Assembly: GCA_964545245.1 (NCBI GenBank) | Contig: CAZJFC010000032.1 | Location: forward strand, 1 to 21,144 | Direction: 5' to 3' | Origin: CAZJFC01 sp964545245 | GTDB lineage: Bacteria; Pseudomonadota; Alphaproteobacteria; Rickettsiales; 21-14-0-20-44-7 | Length of the DNA: 21,144 nucleotides | Translations under genes and position numbers: made by a program | In this document: piece by piece, positions 13,080 through 19,074 of the stretch | Layout: each line of letters starts with the position of its first letter | How positions within the stretch are numbered: position 1 is the stretch's first letter | Notes under the pieces: model-generated | What the model was told of the DNA's origin: nothing | Seen by the model: the letters and a program-made list of their open reading frames with translations, nothing else | Databases searched by the model: none

Positions 13080-13111
13080 TTTCCGATGTTCCGAAATTCC
13101 AAGATTCTGAA
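13080..13111 (-). repeat. Octamer array, right copy
   Basis: On the minus strand: TTCAGAAT, CTTGGAAT, TTCGGAAC, ATCGGAAA, four octamers in phase and related to the array at 12848-12887. It ends three bases before the stop of the LOG-family gene. Confidence 0.65.
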
Positions 13112-13114
13112 GCT

Positions 13115-13657
13115 CTATCTCCCTAGCAACGCAAACACCCCATCCAGCGTATCGACCACCTGATAAAGCGCCTTGGTGCGTTCGCTGGCGAAGCCGTGGC
13201 TTAGGAATTCCTCGGTCATTTCGACCCATTTATCCCAATAGCCTTTGTAATTATAAAGGATGATCGGCTTTTTATGCATATGGAGCTGCGCCCATGTAAT
13301 AACTTCAAATGTTTCGTCCATCGTACCAAACCCGCCCGGCAAAATCACGAACGCGTCGGATTTATCGAACATCATCTGCTTGCGCGCGTGCATGGTTCCC
13401 ACGATGTAATGCTCGGAAAGCCCCTGATGCTCCGCCTCCAGCCCCTGCAAAATCGTCGGGAACACGCCGATCGCATAGCCGCCTTCCTTCATCACCGCGT
13501 TTGCCGCCGCGCCCATCAGCCCGCAATCGCCGCCGCCATAAATGAATTTCAGCCCGCGTTTGGCAATCTCGCGCCCGATTTTTTCCGCTTCCTGTTTAAA
13601 ATGCCCCGCAACATTGTTACTCGCGCCACAAAACACGCATACTGATTCAACTGCCAT
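13115..13657 (-). CDS. LOG-family protein (TIGR00730-type nucleotide phosphoribohydrolase)
   Basis: Members cleave the ribose-5-phosphate from nucleoside monophosphates; plant and some bacterial members release free cytokinin. The 180-residue Rossmann-type protein shows CVFCGAS at the N-terminus, the YGGGDCGLMG loop (about 40-49), the MHARK stretch and the catalytic PGGFGTMDE motif (about 107-115), all family hallmarks. The length is normal. No cytokinin-related neighbour is present, so a housekeeping role in nucleotide recycling is as likely as hormone production. The repeat-rich region at 12784-13111 lies directly downstream, with no standard terminator between. Confidence 0.9.
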   Translation of the reverse strand: MAVESVCVFCGASNNVAGHFKQEAEKIGREIAKRGLKFIYGGGDCGLMGAAANAVMKEGGYAIGVFPTILQGLEAEHQGLSEHYIVGTMHARKQMMFDKSDAFVILPGGFGTMDETFEVITWAQLHMHKKPIILYNYKGYWDKWVEMTEEFLSHGFASERTKALYQVVDTLDGVFALLGR

Positions 13658-13851
13658 TCCACACCCTGATTTTTTCGCTAGCTATAACGCATTATTCCGA
13701 ATTATCAACTATGTTCATCCGACCTGTTTCATGAATCTGACACTGAGAAGCCCAGCGGGATACTTACTGAGTTCCATCACCAACATGCCATACCGGAAAC
13801 GGCGCTAACAAGCGTGGATCTACTACATCCATCATGATATAATGTAGGTTG
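13658..13851. other. Intergenic stretch without a gene
   Basis: It separates the TadG-like gene from the LOG gene, both on the minus strand. CTACAT...ATGTAG (about 13824-13850) encloses an ATCATGAT palindrome and could fold after the TadG-like stop, but it has no T tract. No convincing promoter for the LOG gene was found. Confidence 0.4.
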
Positions 13852-15339
13852 TTATCTCAGCAATTGCACCCTTTTGAGGTCGGCGGTCTGGATCTCTAAT
13901 ATGGATGTTAATTTCTGTCCCAGTTCGGACGGTGTGACGTTATTGAAAAAATGCGGCACGATACTGTCATCCTGCCCTTCGGTGCAGGCTTGTAAATGCT
14001 GGGCAACACTGCTATAGCCATATGCGATAGCATATATCTCCACGCCCTGCGCCTTGATGCGGCTGCATACGTCACGGTAGACCTCAGCCCTTCTTTTGGT
14101 TCCAAAAATATCACGGAAGCCGGAGACCATGTTATCTCCCCCGTCAGAGATGTGGACAATGATCTTTTTTGCTGAGGTATAGTCACTCCCGAGCGGGCGG
14201 CGTGATTCTCCACCATAATCCTCAATGACAGACCTTTTTGAGTTCCATATGTGCTGGTAAGCAGGAGAAAGGATCAGCCATGCATTGAACAGGCCTGACA
14301 AACCATGCGTACGGTTCCCAAAAGCACTCAGCGAATCAGCATGAGTTTTCAGAAGTGTACGGTTATTTGTCAGGGGTTGTATGTAGCTGCCTTCAGGCGG
14401 TTCCTGCAATTCTCTAACAAAATTATTGCTGACACTCTCGGTTTCGGATGCCGTTCTATGCGATGTTATGGTTAGATCGTTGACACTTCGCATCAGCGTA
14501 TGGCCAGGAGTACCACCCGCAGGCAGGATGACATTGTAATTTTGCCATGTAAGGTCATAAAATGGCTTACTATAGTAAGAATGATATACATTCTTCACTA
14601 AATATTCTACTTTAAGGTCTGTTGCTTGAAAAATATTGTCGAACGGATCGAAAATCGATACATATGTGAATGGAACTATCGCACCGTAGCTTTTAGAATG
14701 CGGGTCGTCACTGAAATAACTGTTTATCAGCCCGCCCAACGCAGACTTCAGGCGCTCGATTTTACTAATACCACCAATCATACCGATCATGGAATAGGTA
14801 ACGTCCAGTGAAAATGCAACGAGCACATTATTGTCGCTGCCGGTTGTCGTGCTGGATTTTGTATTCCTCCAACCAGCCTCGCTCTCAGCGCATATCTGTT
14901 GTGCCCGCTTACTGATTGCCTTGGTATCAACGAAAGTACAGGTACGTACCGTTACACTTTCATTGCCCACCGTAACCTCAAAATCCTCAATGGCCCCGCT
15001 CATCTTGGCCAAGTTTTGCCCGTTCTGGAAATTACTGGAATATGCACCCAGCGCATACTGCCTTACCTCCCCCGGCGGAATTGTTTCATTCTCCCATCCG
15101 GTGGGATTCTCAGCTATCTTGCTTATCTTATATTTCAGGACAAACTCAGCGGCTGCTAGCGCCGCCGCATCTACCGCATTCTTCTGCTTGATTGAAACGG
15201 TCTGGTTTATGTTCAAATCCACTGATAGAAGCAAAACCCCTAATAACAAGGGAAGCACTATGGCGATCACTATTCCCAGACTACCCGAATCATTACGCCC
15301 GAACCTGGAACCACTAAAAAATGAATTGCGGATTTTCAT
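13852..15339 (-). CDS. TadG-like protein with VWA domain
   Basis: A 495-residue protein of the type linked to Flp/Tad pili. A basic N-terminus leads to the Tad-style segment: a Gly-Ser stretch, one membrane helix (about 21-40) and the conserved DAAALAAAE block (about 57-65), as in TadE/TadG-like proteins. A von Willebrand A domain follows from about 171, with the MIDAS motif as DVTYS (Asp179, Thr181, Ser183) and a later HISDGGDN (Asp399). Most of the protein should be periplasmic. Four cysteines (134, 150, 425, 452) could make disulfides. No other tad gene is in the window, so it is an orphan or at a cluster edge. A perfect CtrA-type box lies 58 bp upstream (15397-15412). Confidence 0.85.
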   Translation of the reverse strand: MKIRNSFFSGSRFGRNDSGSLGIVIAIVLPLLLGVLLLSVDLNINQTVSIKQKNAVDAAALAAAEFVLKYKISKIAENPTGWENETIPPGEVRQYALGAYSSNFQNGQNLAKMSGAIEDFEVTVGNESVTVRTCTFVDTKAISKRAQQICAESEAGWRNTKSSTTTGSDNNVLVAFSLDVTYSMIGMIGGISKIERLKSALGGLINSYFSDDPHSKSYGAIVPFTYVSIFDPFDNIFQATDLKVEYLVKNVYHSYYSKPFYDLTWQNYNVILPAGGTPGHTLMRSVNDLTITSHRTASETESVSNNFVRELQEPPEGSYIQPLTNNRTLLKTHADSLSAFGNRTHGLSGLFNAWLILSPAYQHIWNSKRSVIEDYGGESRRPLGSDYTSAKKIIVHISDGGDNMVSGFRDIFGTKRRAEVYRDVCSRIKAQGVEIYAIAYGYSSVAQHLQACTEGQDDSIVPHFFNNVTPSELGQKLTSILEIQTADLKRVQLLR

Positions 15340-15372
15340 AACTCCCGAACCTTATAAATAAATATTGCATTT

Positions 15373-15412
15373 AATATAAATTGTAGCGTTAAAAGCTTAA
15401 TTTATTCTTAAC
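15373..15412 (-). promoter_or_regulatory. CtrA-type box and promoter of the TadG-like gene
   Basis: TTAA-N7-TTAAC at 15397-15412 (plus-strand reading) matches the CtrA consensus at all nine fixed positions. It overlaps the likely -35 (TTAAGC, minus strand, 15395-15400), which has a 16-bp spacer to TATATT (15373-15378). CtrA sites overlapping the -35 are typical of activated promoters. The leader would be about 27 nt. Confidence 0.5.
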
Positions 15413-15643
15413 TACAGATAACCAATCGCCCTATATTATATGAAATTTTTACTACACTTATGGGATATGGCTTGATGATATTTGAAAACAGCACACAATT
15501 ATATCAGCAAGAAAACCACATGACGAATGATGGAGAGATGAAAAGCCACACTTTTGAAATTAATCACCCATATTAACTATATATTTACAAAAAGCTGGAA
15601 TACCACTATCCAAGCGGCTAGAAATTTTTAAGAAGGAAAACAC
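15413..15643. other. AT-rich divergent intergenic region with candidate tig promoter
   Basis: It lies between the TadG-like gene and tig. A candidate tig promoter is TTGAAA (15554-15559), an 18-bp spacer and TATATA (15578-15583), giving a leader of about 54 nt and AAGGAAA just before the tig ATG. A heat-shock type promoter was looked for and not found. No gene is supported here. Confidence 0.35.
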
Positions 15644-17068
15644 ATGAAAGCTACATTAAAAAAACAAGAAGGCCTTAAACGCGAATTTGAAGTCGTGATC
15701 CCAGCCGCCGCATTCTCCACCCGCAAGGAGCAGGAGCTTAACAAACTCAGCAAACAGGTTAAGGTTCCGGGTTTCCGCCCCGGCAAAGTGCCGCTCAACG
15801 TAGTCCAGCAGAAATATGGCGAATCTTTGAACAATGATGTCCTGAACAACCTCCTGAAAGAATCCATGGAGCAGACATTTAAGGACAACGATTTGCGCCC
15901 ATGCCTTGAGCCGCGCATCCAGCCCGAAAAATTCGAGGAAGGGCAGGATTTCAAATACACGCTCGCATTCGAGATTTTCCCTGATGTCCCTGAATTTGAC
16001 TATTCAAAACTGAAAGTCACCAAACCGGTAGCCGAGGTTGACGCAAAAGACGTTGATGAAAGCCTTGGCCGCATTGCCGACGCGAATAAATCATTTGAGC
16101 CGAATTCCGCTAAAACCGTCGCCGCGCAAGGCGATATCGTTTCCATCGACTTCACAGGCAGCAAGGACGGTGTTGAATTCCCCGGCGGCAAAGGTTCGGG
16201 TTTCACGCTTGAGCTTGGCTCCGGCCAGTTCATCCCCGGCTTTGAAGATGAGGTCGTGGGCATGAAAAAAGGTGACACAAAAACCTTCCCTATCACCTTC
16301 CCGGCCAGCTACCACGCGCCGGACCTTGCCGGGCAAAAAACCGAATTTGAAGTAAAACTCAACGATATTTTTGAGGCAAAACGCCCGGAGATCAACGATG
16401 AATTCGCAAAAAAGCTCGGCCTCGAAAGCGCCGCGAAACTGAAAGAGGAAATCGGGAACCAGCTCAAGAAAGACCTTGAGTCGTTCTCTTTCACCAAAGC
16501 AAAAAAATCGCTTTTCGATGCGCTTGACGAAAAACATACTTTCGCGGTTCCGGAAGGAATGATTGAGCTTGATTACAATTCCGTCCTTCAGCAAATGAAG
16601 CATGAAACCCCGGACGCTGATGAAAAAGAGCTTGAGAAAAAAGCCAAAACCCTTGCTGAGCGCCGCGTTCGCCTTGGCATCATCCTTTCCGAGCTTGGCC
16701 GTGTGAACAACCTGCAAGTCACCAATGACGAAATCCGCCAGGCGGTCTGGGCGAAAGCCACCTCATTCCCCGGACAGGAACAGCGCGTGATTGAATTTTA
16801 CCAGAAAAACGCAGGCGCGCTTGAGCAGATCCGCGGCGAGATACTTGAAGACAAGGCCGTAAATTTCCTCCTCGGCAAAGTTTCCCTCACCGAGAAAAAA
16901 GTCAGCCGTGAGGAACTTCTGAAAGACGAGGAAGATGAGGGTGAAGGCCACGTCCACGGCCCTGATTGCAACCATGCCCACGGCGAGGAAGGCCACGTCC
17001 ACGGGCCGGACTGCAACCACGGCGAAGAAGGCAAAAAGAAAAAAACAACAACCAAAAAGAAGAAATAG
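15644..17068 (+). CDS. tig: Trigger factor with a His/Cys-rich tail
   Basis: A ribosome-bound chaperone and peptidyl-prolyl isomerase. The 474 residues show the N-terminal ribosome-binding domain with GFRPGKVP (43-50), the FKBP-type PPIase domain (about 160-245, GDIVSIDFTG to FEVKLNDI), and the helical chaperone domain (about 248-425). Past the usual end is an acidic linker, then GHVHGPDCNH at 435-444 and again at 450-459, followed by a Lys/Thr tail. The tail holds seven His and two Cys in the repeats and resembles the metal-binding tail of SlyD, a related PPIase. At DNA level the repeats are 45 bp apart (16946 and 16991). AAGGAAA precedes the ATG. clpP starts three bases after the stop. Confidence 0.95.
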   Translation: MKATLKKQEGLKREFEVVIPAAAFSTRKEQELNKLSKQVKVPGFRPGKVPLNVVQQKYGESLNNDVLNNLLKESMEQTFKDNDLRPCLEPRIQPEKFEEGQDFKYTLAFEIFPDVPEFDYSKLKVTKPVAEVDAKDVDESLGRIADANKSFEPNSAKTVAAQGDIVSIDFTGSKDGVEFPGGKGSGFTLELGSGQFIPGFEDEVVGMKKGDTKTFPITFPASYHAPDLAGQKTEFEVKLNDIFEAKRPEINDEFAKKLGLESAAKLKEEIGNQLKKDLESFSFTKAKKSLFDALDEKHTFAVPEGMIELDYNSVLQQMKHETPDADEKELEKKAKTLAERRVRLGIILSELGRVNNLQVTNDEIRQAVWAKATSFPGQEQRVIEFYQKNAGALEQIRGEILEDKAVNFLLGKVSLTEKKVSREELLKDEEDEGEGHVHGPDCNHAHGEEGHVHGPDCNHGEEGKKKKTTTKKKK

Positions 17069-17071
17069 CTT

Positions 17072-17716
17072 ATGATTACTAAAGATGACGTAATGGAAAA
17101 ATTCACCAACACGCTTGTTCCGATGGTAGTGGAGCAGACGAACCGCGGTGAGCGTTCTTATGATATTTATTCAAGGCTTCTGAAAGAGCGCATCATTTTC
17201 CTTACCGGGGAAGTTGAGGACCATATGTGCACGCTTGTCGTCGCGCAGCTTCTTTTCCTCGAATCCGAAAACCCGGACAAGGACATCTTCATGTACATCA
17301 ACTCGCCGGGTGGCGTAGTCACTTCCGGCCTTTCGGTTTATGACACGATGCAGTACATCAAGCCGAAAGTGGCTACCGTATGCATGGGCCAGGCGTGCAG
17401 CATGGGTTCGCTTCTCCTCACTGCCGGTGAACCGGGAATGAGGTTCGCGCTGCCCAACTCGCGCATCATGATTCACCAGCCATCCGGCGGCTTCCGCGGT
17501 CAGGCGACCGATATCGAAATCCACGCGACCGAGATACTTGAGCTGAAAAAACGCCTCAACGACCTTTACGTGAAGCATACCGGCCAGAAACTCGCGGTCA
17601 TCGAACGCGCTATGGAGCGCGATAATTTCATGTCGGCGGCGAAAGCGAAGGAATTCGGCCTTGTCGATGAAGTAATTGCACAACGCTCCGACGCAAAATC
17701 TAACAAAAAAGACTAG
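17072..17716 (+). CDS. clpP: ATP-dependent Clp protease proteolytic subunit
   Basis: The serine protease core that forms the double-ring chamber fed by ClpX or ClpA. The 214-residue protein has the triad Ser110 (GQACSMGS), His135 (MIHQP) and Asp184 (MERDNF), and the N-terminal block NTLVPMVVEQTNRGERSYDI followed by SRLLKERIIFL. The residue before the nucleophile region is Cys109, a variant common in alphaproteobacteria. The ATG used lies three bases after tig; a second ATG at 17093 would also fit, since the conserved part begins after it. It sits between tig and clpX as in most proteobacteria. Confidence 0.96.
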   Translation: MITKDDVMEKFTNTLVPMVVEQTNRGERSYDIYSRLLKERIIFLTGEVEDHMCTLVVAQLLFLESENPDKDIFMYINSPGGVVTSGLSVYDTMQYIKPKVATVCMGQACSMGSLLLTAGEPGMRFALPNSRIMIHQPSGGFRGQATDIEIHATEILELKKRLNDLYVKHTGQKLAVIERAMERDNFMSAAKAKEFGLVDEVIAQRSDAKSNKKD

Positions 17717-17767
17717 ATTAATGAAGTTTTAAGTGTCTGCGAAGTAGGATTGAAATAGAGATAGTTT

Positions 17768-19042
17768 ATGTCCAAAGATAAAGAAGAAAACACATTATAT
17801 TGCTCGTTCTGCGGCAAAAGCCAGCACGAGGTAAAAAAACTTATCGCCGGCCCTACCGTCTTCATCTGCGATGAATGCGTCGAGCTTTGCGTTGAGATAA
17901 TCCGCGAGGAAACCAAGGCCTCGCCTATCAAATCCGGCGAGGGCGTCCCAAAACCGAGCGAGATAATGGACGTCCTCAACGATTACGTTATCGGGCAGGT
18001 GCGCGCGAAACGCGTCCTTTCGGTTGCGGTTCATAACCACTACAAACGCATTTCGATAATGGACAAAAACCCGGATATCGAAATCAACAAATCCAACATC
18101 CTTTTAATCGGCCCTTCCGGTTCGGGTAAGACATTGCTCGCGCAATCACTCGCCCGCTTCCTCGACGTGCCGTTCACCGTGGCTGACGCTACCACCCTCA
18201 CCGAGGCGGGTTACGTTGGCGAAGACGTGGAAAACATCATCCTGCGCTTGTTACAATCGGCTGATTACAACGTTGAGCGCGCGCAGCGCGGCATCGTTTA
18301 CCTCGACGAAATCGACAAGATCGCCCGCAAAGGCGACAACCCTTCAATCACCCGCGACGTTTCCGGCGAAGGCGTGCAGCAGGCCCTCCTCAAACTGATG
18401 GAAGGCACGGTTGCCGCAGTTCCTCCACAAGGTGGCCGTAAACACCCGCAACAGGAATTTTTGCAGGTTGATACTTCAAACATCCTGTTCATCTGCGGCG
18501 GCGCGTTCGCAGGTATCGAAAAAATCATTTCCGCGCGCGGCAAGGGAACTTCAATCGGCTTCGGCGCGGAAGTCAAATCCGAGGACAAACGCCGCACCGG
18601 TGACGTATTGAAAGATGTCGAAACCGAAGATTTGCTCAAATTCGGCCTTATCCCTGAATTCATTGGCCGCTTGCCGGTCGTCGCAACCCTTGAAGACCTT
18701 GACGAGGATACCCTTATCCAGATCCTTACCCAGCCGAAGAACGCGCTGGTCAAGCAATACAGGAAAATGTTCGAGATAGAAAACGTCGAGCTTACCTTCA
18801 CCGAAGACGCCCTACGCGCCATCGCAAAAAAAGCGATTGACCGTAAAACCGGCGCGCGCGGCCTGCGCTCAATCGTTGAAAATGCCCTCCTTGACCTGAT
18901 GTATGAAGTGCCGGGACAGGATGATATCACCGAAGTCATCATTGACGAAGGAGTTATCGGCGGCAAAAAACAGCCTGTGATTATTCGCGGTGGTGAAGGA
19001 AAAACCAAGGACAAAAAGAAGTCTTCCGCTAAAAAGGCGTAG
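17768..19042 (+). CDS. clpX: ATP-dependent Clp protease ATPase subunit ClpX
   Basis: An AAA+ unfoldase that recognises, unfolds and threads substrates into ClpP. The 424-residue protein has the N-terminal zinc domain (Cys12, Cys15, Cys34, Cys37), Walker A GPSGSGKT (115-122), pore loop GYVGE (148-152), Walker B with LDEID (about 179-183), the RKH loop (224-226), the IGF loop for ClpP docking (263-265), and sensor II in TGARGLRS. The C-terminal tail is lysine-rich. Walker A has Ser117 where Thr is usual. The 51-bp gap after clpP has no clear terminator, so tig-clpP-clpX is probably one transcript. lptD starts 32 bp downstream on the same strand. Confidence 0.97.
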   Translation: MSKDKEENTLYCSFCGKSQHEVKKLIAGPTVFICDECVELCVEIIREETKASPIKSGEGVPKPSEIMDVLNDYVIGQVRAKRVLSVAVHNHYKRISIMDKNPDIEINKSNILLIGPSGSGKTLLAQSLARFLDVPFTVADATTLTEAGYVGEDVENIILRLLQSADYNVERAQRGIVYLDEIDKIARKGDNPSITRDVSGEGVQQALLKLMEGTVAAVPPQGGRKHPQQEFLQVDTSNILFICGGAFAGIEKIISARGKGTSIGFGAEVKSEDKRRTGDVLKDVETEDLLKFGLIPEFIGRLPVVATLEDLDEDTLIQILTQPKNALVKQYRKMFEIENVELTFTEDALRAIAKKAIDRKTGARGLRSIVENALLDLMYEVPGQDDITEVIIDEGVIGGKKQPVIIRGGEGKTKDKKKSSAKKA

Positions 19043-19074
19043 CTAATCATTAATCATTTTGCTAAAACTGCCGC

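Noticed and set aside
13542..13808. 88-codon plus-strand frame
   Set aside because: The first half is antisense to the LOG gene, and the rest has no start signal or recognisable peptide.
13824..13850. Terminator of the TadG-like gene
   Set aside because: The CTACAT/ATGTAG pairing is weak and is followed by no T run.
15413..15643. Heat-shock sigma factor promoter for tig
   Set aside because: CTTG and CCCAT-like pieces are present but at wrong spacing.
18298..19050. 250-codon open frame on the minus strand
   Set aside because: It is the reverse of clpX; serine- and arginine-rich composition is typical of a shadow frame.
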